Both the position numbers and the translations under genes were made by a program. 64,000 bases of DNA from Flavobacterium johnsoniae UW101. GTDB lineage: Bacteria > Bacteroidota > Bacteroidia > Flavobacteriales > Flavobacteriaceae. The notes beneath the pieces are model-generated. The model saw only the letters and a list, made by a program, of their open reading frames with translations. It made no database searches and was not told where the DNA came from. This document shows, piece by piece, positions 36,149-44,992 of the stretch (the stretch's first letter is position 1; each line of letters opens with the position of its first letter). The DNA is taken from the NCBI RefSeq assembly GCF_000016645.1, contig NC_009441.1:5952001-6016000 (forward strand), read 5' to 3'.

Positions 36149-36179
36149 AAAAATAAATCAGATACCGAAATCAAAGAAT

Positions 36180-37370
36180 ATGACAACAATATCCTCTGCG
36201 ACTACTTTTCAAAACCGAAAAGCAGCATTAGAAAAAGAACATAAAACATTAATCGAGCAAAAAAATGCTCCGCAGGAAAATGCCGGAAACGGAATTTATC
36301 AGCGTTATCAAAATCCTGTGGTTACCGCATCACATGTTCCGTTAAACTGGCGTTTTGATTTAAATGAAAAAACAAATCCGTTTTTACAGGAAAGAATCGG
36401 GATGAACGCCGCTTTCAATGCCGGAGCCATGAAATGGAACGGAAAATACCTTTTAGCCGTTCGCGTAGAAGGTATTGACAGAAAATCATTTTTTGCCATT
36501 GCAGAAAGTCCAAACGGCGTAGATAATTTCAAATTTTGGGACAAACCGTGCGTAATTCCTCAAACCGAAGAACCAGACACCAACGTTTACGATATGCGTT
36601 TAATAAACCACGAAGACGGCTGGGTGTATGGTATTTTTTGCACCGAAAGAAAAGACCCAAAAGCCCCAAAAGGCGATACAAGTTCGGCTGTAGCCAATGC
36701 AGGAATCGTACGCTCAAAAGATTTAGTAAACTGGGAAAGACTGCCGGATTTAATTTCGAATACAGGACAACAGCGAAATGTAGTTTTACACCCTGAATTT
36801 ATAAACGGAAAATACGCCCTTTATACACGTCCGCAAGACGGTTTTATAGATGTTGGTTCTGGAGGCGGAATTGGTTTAGGATATGTTGATGACATGACAA
36901 ATCCTGTTGTAAAAGATGAAAAAATCATTTTTGGAAAACAATATCATACCATTTATGAATTAAAAAACGGACTTGGCCCTGCTCCTATTAAAACCGAAAA
37001 AGGCTGGTTACATCTTGCACACGGAGTTCGTAACACCGCAGCTGGATTACGCTATACTTTGTATATGTTCATGACTGATTTAAATGATATTTCGAAAGTA
37101 ACTCACGTTCCCGCAGGTCATTTTATGGGTCCGGAAGGTATCGAAAGAGTTGGTGATGTATCAAATGTTTTGTTCTCTAACGGATGGATTGAAGATGAAG
37201 ACGGAACTGTTTATGTGTATTACGCATCATCAGACACAAGAATGCACGTTGCCGTTTCTTCTGTAGAAAAATTAGTCGATTATGTTATCAATACTCCGGC
37301 AGATACTTTTATTTCAGCAGGTTCTGTTGAAACGATAATCAATCAGATTGAAAAAAATAACGCAATATAA
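36180..37370 (+). CDS. GH130 4-O-beta-D-mannosyl-D-glucose phosphorylase
   Basis: 396 residues, cytoplasmic (no signal). GH130 subfamily 1 pattern: 'RYQNPVVTASHVPLNWRFD', 'RIGMNAAFNAGAMKWNGKYLLAVRVEG', the proton donor Asp138 in 'PDTNVYDMRL', 'HPEFINGKYALYTRPQDGFI', 'GLGPAPIKTEKGWLHLAHGVR', and 'MGPEGIERVGDVSNVLFSNG'. The family cleaves beta-1,4-mannosyl-glucose with phosphate to alpha-mannose-1-phosphate and glucose. The neighbouring epimerase, which would make mannosylglucose from mannobiose, strongly supports this specificity rather than the mannan-oligosaccharide or N-glycan phosphorylases of other subfamilies. Confidence 0.94.
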   Translation: MTTISSATTFQNRKAALEKEHKTLIEQKNAPQENAGNGIYQRYQNPVVTASHVPLNWRFDLNEKTNPFLQERIGMNAAFNAGAMKWNGKYLLAVRVEGIDRKSFFAIAESPNGVDNFKFWDKPCVIPQTEEPDTNVYDMRLINHEDGWVYGIFCTERKDPKAPKGDTSSAVANAGIVRSKDLVNWERLPDLISNTGQQRNVVLHPEFINGKYALYTRPQDGFIDVGSGGGIGLGYVDDMTNPVVKDEKIIFGKQYHTIYELKNGLGPAPIKTEKGWLHLAHGVRNTAAGLRYTLYMFMTDLNDISKVTHVPAGHFMGPEGIERVGDVSNVLFSNGWIEDEDGTVYVYYASSDTRMHVAVSSVEKLVDYVINTPADTFISAGSVETIINQIEKNNAI

Positions 37371-37376
37371 TAGAAC

Positions 37377-38567
37377 GTGCCAGCAAATCTAAAACAGCTT
37401 AAATCTGAATTGACAGCCGAACTTGACTCGATTTTAAATTATTGGTCAAAACATACGCTCGATAATCAAAATGAAGGTTTTGTCGGGCAGATTGATTTCA
37501 ACGATCACATTGTTGCCAATGCAGAAAAAGGTTCCGTTTTGAATTCCAGAATTCTATGGACATTTTCATCCAGTTATCAGATCACAAAAAAAGAAAACCA
37601 CAAAGAAATTGCAAAAAGAGCTTTCGAATATCTTTCAAAATATTTCTACGATCCTGAATTTAACGGGCTTTTTTGGAGCATAAACGCTGATAAAACACCA
37701 AAAGATACTAAAAACCAAATCTATGCCTTAGCTTTTGCTATTTATGGATTATCTGAATATTATGTTATTTCTCAAGATCAAAAAGCTTTAGAAACTGCTG
37801 TTAATTTATACAAAAGCATACAAAAATACAGTTACGATCCTGTAAACAAAGGCTATCTCGAAGCTTTTACACGCAATTGGCAGCCCATTGAAGATTTACG
37901 TTTAAGCGACAAAGACGCCAACGAAAAAAAGACGATGAATACACATTTGCATATTATTGAAGCGTATGCCAATTTGTTTAAAGTCTGGAAAGATGAAACA
38001 CTCAAAAAAGACAGCATCGAACTATTAGAAACAATAGAAAAACATTTTATTAATACCGAAACCGGACATCTTCGTTTGTTTTTTGATGAAAACTGGATCG
38101 AAAAACCAGACGTAATTTCATACGGACACGACATCGAAGCAGCCTGGCTTTTATTGCAATGTGCAGAAGTTTTAGAAGAGGAAAACCTAATTGCCAATTA
38201 TAAAAAACACGCTGTTCAAATTGCCGAAGTTACCAAAGAAGGATTCGATACCGATGGCGGATTATGGTACGAGTTTGAACCTAAAGAAAACGAATTAATT
38301 GCCGAAAAACACTGGTGGGTTCAGGCAGAAGCGCTGATTGGTTTTTACAATGCCTATCAATTAACAGGAAATGAAGAATATCTGAAGATTGTTTTTGAAA
38401 ACTGGAATTTCATTAAAAAACACATTTTGGATCATAAAAATGGTGAATGGTTCTGGGGAATTCATAAAGATTATTCACTCATCCAAAAAGACAAAGCCGG
38501 ATTCTGGAAATGTCCGTATCATAACAGCCGTGCCTGTTTAGAGCTTATTAACCGAATTAAAACCTAA
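37377..38567 (+). CDS. Cellobiose/mannobiose 2-epimerase (AGE family)
   Basis: 396 residues. The start is a GTG at 37377, 6 bases after the GH130 stop, giving MPANLKQLKSELTAELD. The (alpha/alpha)6-barrel family motifs are present: 'NSRILWTFSSSYQ', 'MNTHLHIIEAYANLFK', 'ISYGHDIEAAWLL', 'EKHWWVQAEALIGFYNAYQ' and 'GFWKCPYHNSRACLELI'. The conserved His residues in 'THLH', 'YGHDIE' and 'KHWW' correspond to catalytic or binding histidines of cellobiose 2-epimerases. In a mannan locus the reaction is beta-1,4-mannobiose to mannosylglucose, the substrate of the adjacent GH130. Cytoplasmic. Confidence 0.94.
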   Translation: MPANLKQLKSELTAELDSILNYWSKHTLDNQNEGFVGQIDFNDHIVANAEKGSVLNSRILWTFSSSYQITKKENHKEIAKRAFEYLSKYFYDPEFNGLFWSINADKTPKDTKNQIYALAFAIYGLSEYYVISQDQKALETAVNLYKSIQKYSYDPVNKGYLEAFTRNWQPIEDLRLSDKDANEKKTMNTHLHIIEAYANLFKVWKDETLKKDSIELLETIEKHFINTETGHLRLFFDENWIEKPDVISYGHDIEAAWLLLQCAEVLEEENLIANYKKHAVQIAEVTKEGFDTDGGLWYEFEPKENELIAEKHWWVQAEALIGFYNAYQLTGNEEYLKIVFENWNFIKKHILDHKNGEWFWGIHKDYSLIQKDKAGFWKCPYHNSRACLELINRIKT

Positions 38568-38572
38568 AAAAA

Positions 38573-39802
38573 ATGAAGACTGCATTTCTTAAAACAGCAT
38601 TTATAAGCCTCACTGTTCTAGCATTTATAAGTTGTTCTTCTGATAAAGAAGCAGATCCTGTCATCATAATCGATCCGGTGGTAGAAGCAGATCCTTTAAC
38701 AACTCAAAATACCGCAACATTTATGGTCGATGCAAATGCGACAAAAGAAACCGTGGCTTTATTTTATAATTTAAAAAGACTTGCCAAAACTAAAACGGCA
38801 ATTGGCCAGCAAGATGCATTTAACAGCTTTTACCAGGATGTCGGCGGAGATTCTGACATCAAAAAAAACACAGGCTACGATCCGGCAGTTTTAGGTTCAG
38901 ATTTCATGTTTATTACAGACAAAAACAATAATAGCCAAGCAGATAACTGGTATTATCAGCAGGAACAAAAAATTGTAAGCGATGTGAAAGCAGCTTATGC
39001 AAAAGGAATAATCAACACGTTTTGCTGGCATTTGAGAGAGCCTAACAAAGAAGAATCTTTTTATGCCGCCGATATGACTTCCGAAGAAAAAACAACCGCT
39101 TTTAAAAGCATTTTACCTGGTGGAGCAAACAATGAATGGTACAAAAAGAAATTAGATAAAATAGCCAGCGTTATTTTAAATCTAAAAGGTTCTAATGGTG
39201 AATTGATTCCCGTAATTTTCAGACCCTTTCATGAATTTGATGGAAGCTGGTTTTGGTGGGGTGCCAGTTTTTGCACGCCCGAAGAATACAAGCAGGCTTT
39301 TCAGTTTACTGTTGATTATTTAAAAAACACAAAAGGCGTACAGAATATTCTCTATGCTTTTTCTCCTGATAATTCATACACAACCGAAGTCAATTATTTA
39401 AGCCGTTATCCGGGCGATAAATATGTCGATATTATAGGAATGGATAATTATGGAGATTTCAATAACCAAGGTCAAACAGGATCTGACAAAGCAAATGCAA
39501 AACTGAAAATTCTTTCTGATTACGCTAAAGCAAAAGTAAAAATCGCAGCTTTAACCGAAACAGGTTATCGCGTTACCAGTAGAACGCCGGCCATTACAGA
39601 TTGGTTTTCGACTTTATTATACAACGCTTTAACCAAAAATGATATTCAGATAAGTTATGTCATGTTTTGGAACAATAACAAAGATGGCTATTACGTACCA
39701 ACTGGCTCAGTTTCTAACGCAGCAGATTTTAAAACGTATAGTTCTAAAACAAAATCAGCATTATTAAACACACTGCCTAAAATGTATGAAATGCCGAAAT
39801 AA
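38573..39802 (+). CDS. Second GH26 mannanase, lipoprotein
   Basis: 409 residues. Lipobox 'LAFISCSSDKE' (Cys21) with an acidic linker ('EADPVIIIDPVVEADP') typical of surface-exported Bacteroidota lipoproteins. GH26 motifs: 'AIGQQDAFNSFY', 'CWHLREPNKEESFY', acid/base Glu221 in 'VIFRPFHEFDGSWFWWG', 'DIIGMDNYGDF', nucleophile Glu329 in 'IAALTETGYR'. It differs clearly from the GH26 at 33582, so the pair probably divides labour (surface endo-cutting versus periplasmic mannobiose release). The acidic residues after the lipobox suggest that this one is the surface enzyme. It starts 5 bases after the epimerase stop. Confidence 0.94.
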   Translation: MKTAFLKTAFISLTVLAFISCSSDKEADPVIIIDPVVEADPLTTQNTATFMVDANATKETVALFYNLKRLAKTKTAIGQQDAFNSFYQDVGGDSDIKKNTGYDPAVLGSDFMFITDKNNNSQADNWYYQQEQKIVSDVKAAYAKGIINTFCWHLREPNKEESFYAADMTSEEKTTAFKSILPGGANNEWYKKKLDKIASVILNLKGSNGELIPVIFRPFHEFDGSWFWWGASFCTPEEYKQAFQFTVDYLKNTKGVQNILYAFSPDNSYTTEVNYLSRYPGDKYVDIIGMDNYGDFNNQGQTGSDKANAKLKILSDYAKAKVKIAALTETGYRVTSRTPAITDWFSTLLYNALTKNDIQISYVMFWNNNKDGYYVPTGSVSNAADFKTYSSKTKSALLNTLPKMYEMPK

Positions 39803-39816
39803 TATTGTACCGCAAT

Positions 39817-39924
39817 GGCACACAGATCAAACGGATGCAGCAGGTTTTTCATTGTTGACAACTTAATGATAGATTTTAAAAGCTTATAAATAACAATCTG
39901 TTTCAATCAGTAAAATCAGCGTGC
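39817..39924. repeat. Imperfect inverted repeat after the GH26 gene
   Basis: Arms 'ggcacacagatcaaacgga' and 'atctgtttcaatcagtaaaa...tcagcgtgcc' enclose about 60 bases. The right arm matches 48210-48235 (ctgttcaatcagtaaaatcc) almost base for base, so this is a dispersed element. It separates the GH26 gene from the GH5_7 gene and could form an RNA hairpin. Confidence 0.5.
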
Positions 39925-39949
39925 CATTAAACAGCTTAAAAAACAAACC

Positions 39950-41239
39950 ATGAAAAATAAACTTCTCAAAACCTTCAGCTTATCTTTAATTTTCTCCATA
40001 ATTGCTTGTCAGGCACAGGAAAGAATTACTGTAAAAGGAAATGAATTCTTTAAAGGTGATAAACCTTACGCTTACATTGGAACCAATTATTGGTACGGAA
40101 GCATGCTTGCCTCAAAGAAAATTGGCGATCGAAAAAGACTGCTTCGTGAATTGGATGTAATGAAGAAAAACGGAATTGATAATTTGCGTATTTTAGTTGG
40201 GGCTGATGGCGGAAAATACGATTTTACAGTTCGTCCAGCATTGCAATACGAGCAGGGAAAATATGACGAAGATTTATTAGACGGATTGGATTTTCTTATC
40301 AGCGAAATGAGCAAACGTAAAATGTATGCCGTTTTATACCTAACCAATAACTGGGAATGGTCTGGCGGAATGTCACAATATTTAGAATGGAATGGTAAAG
40401 GCGCAATTCCAGTTCCGAATATTCCACCAAATACCTGGCCTCAATTTATGTCGTATACAGAACAATTTCACAGCTGCGAACCTTGCATGGAAGCACTGAA
40501 CAATCATGTAAAATTTATTATTGGCAGAACAAACGCTTATTCTAAAAAGAAATACAACGAAGACAATACCATTATGTCTTGGCAGGTTGGAAACGAACCT
40601 AGGCTTTTTACGATAGAAAATGAAGCAAAATTCACCAAATGGCTCAATAATATTGTGGATTTGATCGACAGTTTAGACAAAAATCATTTGGTTTCTACAG
40701 GTTCTGAAGGAAAAAACAGTTCTAATGACAGTATGGAAATCTTCGAAAGAACACATAAAAACCCAAATATTGATTATTTAACGATGCACATCTGGCCTAA
40801 AAACTGGAACTGGTTTAAAGCAGATAATGCCGAAGCTACAATACCTGCAACAATAGAAAATGCTGGTAAATATATTGATGCCCATATTAAAGTGGCAGAC
40901 AATTTAAAAAGACCAATCATCATTGAAGAATTTGGACTTCCGAGAGAAAATGAAAACTTGAATGCAGGAGCATCATCTATTTACAGAGATAAATTTTACA
41001 GTTATATTTTTGGAAGAGTTGCAGAAAGTGTCAAAAATAACGGTCCTTTAAGAGCTGCAAATTTCTGGGGTTACGGAGGCGAAGGAAAAGCAATTCACCC
41101 TGATGGGAAATGGAATCCCGGAGAGCCTTTAACAACAGATCCGCCGCAAGAACCACAAGGTTTAAATTCGGTTTTTAATGAAGATAAATCAACATTGGAA
41201 ATTGTCAAAAAATACAATTTAGAATTGAAGAAAAAGTAA
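39950..41239 (+). CDS. GH5_7 endo-beta-1,4-mannanase, lipoprotein
   Basis: 429 residues. Lipobox 'FSIIACQAQ' (Cys20). GH5 subfamily 7 signatures: 'YAYIGTNYWYGSMLA', 'NGIDNLRILVGADGG', 'MYAVLYLTNNWEWSGGMSQYL', acid/base Glu216 in 'IMSWQVGNEPRLF', 'YLTMHIWPKNWNWF', and nucleophile Glu327 in 'RPIIIEEFGLPRE'. This subfamily is almost exclusively mannanase. It adds a third mannanase to the locus and is separated from the second GH26 by a repeat element. Confidence 0.95.
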   Translation: MKNKLLKTFSLSLIFSIIACQAQERITVKGNEFFKGDKPYAYIGTNYWYGSMLASKKIGDRKRLLRELDVMKKNGIDNLRILVGADGGKYDFTVRPALQYEQGKYDEDLLDGLDFLISEMSKRKMYAVLYLTNNWEWSGGMSQYLEWNGKGAIPVPNIPPNTWPQFMSYTEQFHSCEPCMEALNNHVKFIIGRTNAYSKKKYNEDNTIMSWQVGNEPRLFTIENEAKFTKWLNNIVDLIDSLDKNHLVSTGSEGKNSSNDSMEIFERTHKNPNIDYLTMHIWPKNWNWFKADNAEATIPATIENAGKYIDAHIKVADNLKRPIIIEEFGLPRENENLNAGASSIYRDKFYSYIFGRVAESVKNNGPLRAANFWGYGGEGKAIHPDGKWNPGEPLTTDPPQEPQGLNSVFNEDKSTLEIVKKYNLELKKK

Positions 41240-41289
41240 TTTCTCCATATAAGCTGAAATTAAAATTCCGTAAGAATGATTTATATTGC

Positions 41290-41470
41290 AGCAACGGATT
41301 TCAATCCGTTGAATAAAAAGATCAACCTAATAGAAGAGTTCCGTAGGAACGTAAAACATGATACTGCAAATAAAATGTACCGATCCTACGGATCTCTTTT
41401 ATTGATGCATTTATAAATAACCGGATTGAAATCCGGTCCTAAAATATTAATCGAGCCTTAGGCTCTTTTC
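41290..41470. repeat. Cluster of five short perfect palindromes
   Basis: Within 180 bases lie: aacggatttcaatccgtt (41293-41310), gttccgtaggaac (41339-41351 region), gatcctacggatc (41382-41394), accggattgaaatccggt (41420-41437) and gagccttaggctc with a T-run (41453-41469). The first and fourth share 'cggattt/gaatccg'. The last looks like a terminator. The cluster fills most of the 274-base gap between the GH5_7 and GH97 genes. It may be a stacked array of REP-like elements. Confidence 0.6.
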
Positions 41471-41513
41471 TAAACTGAACTTATATAACTTATATGGTTT
41501 AAAAAACATCCAG

Positions 41514-43493
41514 ATGAAAAATGCAATTATTCTTTTTTGTTTATTATTTCTAAATCTTTCTTTTTCGCAGCAAAAAAAGAACTTTTCTGTTAGTTCTCCT
41601 AATGGAAAAATCGAAGTTACAGTTGCTGTGAGTGATAAAATTTCATGGACGATTTGGCATCAAAAAGATTTGATTTTGGCACCTTCTGAAATGTCGATGA
41701 CTTTAGATGAAAATACCGTTTTAGGAAAAAATCCGGTTGTACTAAATACAAAAAAAGAAAGTGTAAATACTGAATTTGAAACACCTTTATACAAAAAGAA
41801 AACAGTTCAAAATAAATACAATCAGCTGGTTTTAAATTTTAAAAATGATTTTAGTATTGAATTTCGCGTTTTTGATGATGGCGCTGCTTATCGCTTTATT
41901 ACCAAAAAGAAAAAGAATATTACTGTAAAATGGGAAAACGTTTCTTTAAATTTCGATCAGGATTACAATACTTTAATGCCGTATGTGCGTGATTTAAGAA
42001 ACCCTAAAGATCAATTTATTTCTTCATTTGAATCGCATTACGAAAACAAAAAAATAAGCGGATTTTCTAAAGATACTCTGGCTTTTTCTCCTTTTTTAAT
42101 TGATTATAAAAACCACAAAAAAGCCGTTTTTCTGGAAGCTGATTTAGAAGATTATCCAGGGCTTTTTGTAACCAATAATAAAAACAAAACAGGTTTTGAA
42201 TCTCGTTTTTCTAAATATCCAACTCAAGAAACCAACGGCGGATTCAACTACCTCAACAAGTTAATTACCGAAAGAGCTGATTATTTAGTTAAAACCAAAG
42301 GAACGAGGACTTTTCCGTGGAGAGCGATTGTTATTTCTGAAAATGATACTGCTTTAGCCAATAATGATATGGTTCAGAAATTAGCCGAACCATCAAAAAT
42401 AAAAGATATTTCGTGGATAAAACCCGGAAAGGTGGCTTGGGACTGGTGGAACGACTGGAATATTTACAACGTAGATTTTAAAGCTGGAATCAATACGCAG
42501 ACTTATAAATACTATATTGATTTTGCTTCTAAAAACAAAGTTGAATATGTGGTTTTGGATGAAGGCTGGAGTGTTGAAACCGACATTATGAAACACAACC
42601 CAAATGTAGATTTGGAAGCTTTAATTGCTTACGCGAAAGAACGAAATGTTGGTATTATTTTGTGGGCTTCGTGGATGGCTTTGCATGAAAATATTGACGG
42701 CGTTTTTGACAATTATGCTAAATTGGGTGTAAAAGGTTTCAAAGTTGATTTCATTGATCGTGACGATGCCAAAATGGTAAATTCGGTTTATGAAATTGCT
42801 CAAAAAGCAGCCAATCACAAACTGATTATTGATTTTCACGGCATGTACAAGCCAACCGGAATTCAGCGAACGTATCCAAATATTTTAAATTTTGAAGGCG
42901 TAAAAGGTCTTGAAAATAATAAATGGACTCCAAATGATGATGTTCCATTATACGACACCACAATCCCGTTTATCAGAATGATGGCAGGTCCAATGGATTA
43001 TACGCCGGGTGCAATGAGAAATGCGACAAAAAGCGAGTTCAAACCTAGTCACTCCAACCCAATGAGCCAGGGAACAAGATGTCACCAGCTGGCACTTTAC
43101 ACGATTTTTGAAGCTCCTTTGCAAATGATGGCCGACAGCCCGACTGCTTTTATGAAAGAGCAGGAAAGCACTGATTTTATTGCTAAAGTTCCAACGACTT
43201 TTGATGAAACTGCTGCTCTTGATGGAGAAGTTGGAAAATACATTTCAATTGCCAGAAGAAAAGGAAATACATGGTATTTAGGCGCAATAACAAATTGGGA
43301 TTCCAGAGACATTACTATTGATTTTTCTTTTCTTGAAAAAGGGAAAAAATTCCAAGCAGAAATTTTCTCAGATGGTCTTAACGCAGACAAAGCAGCAACT
43401 GATTATAAAAAAGAAATCGTTACCGTTGATTCTACGACTAAACTAAAATATCGTTTAGCAAACGGCGGTGGATTAGCGATGATTATCAAATAA
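41514..43493 (+). CDS. GH97 glycoside hydrolase, probable retaining alpha-galactosidase
   Basis: 659 residues. Signal peptide up to about residue 19, no lipobox. The N-terminal beta-supersandwich ('SSPNGKIEVTVAVSDKISWTI') is followed by the GH97 barrel ('PGKVAWDWWNDWN', 'YVVLDEGWSVETD', 'GIILWASWMAL', 'LGVKGFKVDFIDRDD', 'IDFHGMYKPTGIQRTYPN', 'NFEGVKGLENNKW') and a C-terminal beta-sandwich. Asp412 in 'KVDFIDRDD' aligns by position with the nucleophile of the retaining alpha-galactosidase branch (BtGH97b), not the inverting SusB branch. The context of galactomannan breakdown also favours alpha-galactosidase. Exact specificity cannot be proven from sequence. Transcription is separated from the upstream gene by the palindrome cluster. 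Confidence 0.9.
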   Translation: MKNAIILFCLLFLNLSFSQQKKNFSVSSPNGKIEVTVAVSDKISWTIWHQKDLILAPSEMSMTLDENTVLGKNPVVLNTKKESVNTEFETPLYKKKTVQNKYNQLVLNFKNDFSIEFRVFDDGAAYRFITKKKKNITVKWENVSLNFDQDYNTLMPYVRDLRNPKDQFISSFESHYENKKISGFSKDTLAFSPFLIDYKNHKKAVFLEADLEDYPGLFVTNNKNKTGFESRFSKYPTQETNGGFNYLNKLITERADYLVKTKGTRTFPWRAIVISENDTALANNDMVQKLAEPSKIKDISWIKPGKVAWDWWNDWNIYNVDFKAGINTQTYKYYIDFASKNKVEYVVLDEGWSVETDIMKHNPNVDLEALIAYAKERNVGIILWASWMALHENIDGVFDNYAKLGVKGFKVDFIDRDDAKMVNSVYEIAQKAANHKLIIDFHGMYKPTGIQRTYPNILNFEGVKGLENNKWTPNDDVPLYDTTIPFIRMMAGPMDYTPGAMRNATKSEFKPSHSNPMSQGTRCHQLALYTIFEAPLQMMADSPTAFMKEQESTDFIAKVPTTFDETAALDGEVGKYISIARRKGNTWYLGAITNWDSRDITIDFSFLEKGKKFQAEIFSDGLNADKAATDYKKEIVTVDSTTKLKYRLANGGGLAMIIK

Positions 43494-43510
43494 AATCCAT
43501 TTCTATAAAC

Positions 43511-43543
43511 AAACCCGACAGGTTTTAAAAACCTGTCGGGTTA
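43511..43543. terminator. Perfect palindrome after GH97, probable terminator or repeat
   Basis: 'aacccgacaggtttt' and its inverse form a 15-base stem with almost no loop (43512-43542). No long T-run follows, so it may be a REP-like repeat acting as an RNA stabiliser. Next to it (43558-43590) is 'gacgcacagaggcgcgta', related in vocabulary to the terminator at 63591-63619. Confidence 0.55.
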
Positions 43544-43633
43544 TAATATCTAAACATGACGTCGACGCACAGAGGCGCGTATCTACGATTATGTATTTTT
43601 ACGAATTAACAATTTATAATTAACAATTCACCA

Positions 43634-44590
43634 TTAAGATAATATCTTCTCAATTGCATTTAATTCATCTTGCGAAAATTCAGTATTTTGAAGACAATCA
43701 ATATTATTGCACAATTGTTTTACAGAACTCGCTCCAATTAAAACAGAAGTAATTCGTTTATCTTTTTGCAACCAAGCCAAAGCCATTTGCGCCAAAGACT
43801 GGTTTCTATTTTGAGCAATTTCATTCAGCTGCATTAATTTCTGAATGCGTTCCTGTGTTACCTCATCTTCTTTCAAATGTCCGTTTGGATTATGTGCTCT
43901 TGAGTTTTCTGGAATTCCGTTTAAATATTTATCCGTTAAAAGTCCTTGTGCCAAAGGCGAAAACGCAATACAGCCCACTCCTTTTTCTTCCAAAACATCT
44001 AATAATCCGTTTTCAACCCAGCGCTCCAGCATTGAATATTTCGCCTGATGAATCAAACACGGCGTTCCTAATTGTTTTAAAACATCAACGGCAACTCTCG
44101 TTTGTTCGGCAGAATAATTACTAATTCCAACATACAAAGCTTTTCCGCTTCTAACTGCATGATCAAGTGCCATCATAGTTTCTTCAATCGGCGTTTCTGG
44201 ATCTGGACGATGTGAGTAAAAAATATCAACATAATCAATACTCATTCGCTTTAAACTCTGATCTAAACTCGAAAGCAGATATTTTCGTGAACCCCAATCT
44301 CCATAAGGACCGTCCCACATCGTGTAACCTGCTTTAGTAGAAATCACGATTTCATCGCGCAGATTTCCCTGAAAGTTATGCCACAAGATTTTCCCAAAGT
44401 TTTCCTCAGCCGATCCTGGAACCGGCCCGTAATTATTCGCTAAATCAAAATGAGTAATTCCTTTATCAAAAGCTTCAATAGCGATACTTTCTGCATTTTC
44501 AAAATTATCAACCGAACCGAAGTTATGCCACAATCCTAAAGAAATCTCTGGAAGAAGCAATCCACTTTTCCCGCATCTGTTATATTTCAT
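43634..44590 (-). CDS. Aldo/keto reductase, YghZ-like
   Basis: 318 residues, cytoplasmic. AKR features: 'MKYNRCGKSGLLLPEISLGLWHNFG', catalytic Asp and Tyr in 'FDLANNYGPVPGSAEENFG', Lys in 'VISTKAGYTMWDGPYGD', His in 'YSHRPDPETP', and a C-terminal NADPH site 'SVLIGASSVKQLCNN'. The insert 'TMWDGPYGDWGSRKYLLSSLDQSLKRM' is specific for the YghZ/AKR14 group, which reduces L-glyceraldehyde-3-phosphate or methylglyoxal-like aldehydes. The link to mannan use is only positional. Confidence 0.93.
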   Translation of the reverse strand: MKYNRCGKSGLLLPEISLGLWHNFGSVDNFENAESIAIEAFDKGITHFDLANNYGPVPGSAEENFGKILWHNFQGNLRDEIVISTKAGYTMWDGPYGDWGSRKYLLSSLDQSLKRMSIDYVDIFYSHRPDPETPIEETMMALDHAVRSGKALYVGISNYSAEQTRVAVDVLKQLGTPCLIHQAKYSMLERWVENGLLDVLEEKGVGCIAFSPLAQGLLTDKYLNGIPENSRAHNPNGHLKEDEVTQERIQKLMQLNEIAQNRNQSLAQMALAWLQKDKRITSVLIGASSVKQLCNNIDCLQNTEFSQDELNAIEKILS

Positions 44591-44637
44591 TGTTTTAATT
44601 TAAAAGTTGGAGTTTTAATAGATTTTAAAAATACAAA

Positions 44638-44703
44638 AATCTGCCGCAGATTTAGCCAATTTAGGAGATAAAAAAAATCTGCCGAATCTGCTAAATCTGC
44701 GAG
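44638..44703. repeat. Dispersed repeat unit with aatctgccg motifs
   Basis: 'aaatctgccgcagattt' is a small palindrome. 'aaatctgccgaatctgctaa' follows 30 bases later as a partial direct copy. It is similar in vocabulary to the cagatt-type repeats elsewhere in the window. Confidence 0.4.
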
Positions 44704-44761
44704 AGAAAATTAGAAATCTAATTCATTTTTAATTTTGTAAATTTGTTTAAAATTTAAAATT

Positions 44762-44992
44762 ATGAATAATAATTGGCAAAATTTAATTTCAATAAATCCA
44801 GATATCAGATTTGGTAAACCTACAATAACAGGAACTAGAATTTGTGTATCAGATATTCTTTCGTGGTTGTCTATAGGAATGTCTTTTGAAGAAATTATTG
44901 AAGACTTCCCAGAATTAAATAAAGAACACATTCTTGCTGCTTTAGCTTTTGCTGCCAATAGAGAGAATATTACAAAAATAATTGCGGCATAA
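44762..44992 (+). CDS. DUF433 family antitoxin
   Basis: 76 residues. The DUF433 pattern is clear: 'ISINPDIRFGKPTITGTRICVSDILSWLSIGMSFEEIIEDFPELNKEHILAALAFAANR', a winged-helix-like fold found upstream of PIN-like toxins. Its stop codon TAA overlaps the start ATG of the next gene by one base (TAATG), typical of toxin-antitoxin operons with the antitoxin first. It should bind and neutralise the partner and repress the operon. Confidence 0.9.
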   Translation: MNNNWQNLISINPDIRFGKPTITGTRICVSDILSWLSIGMSFEEIIEDFPELNKEHILAALAFAANRENITKIIAA

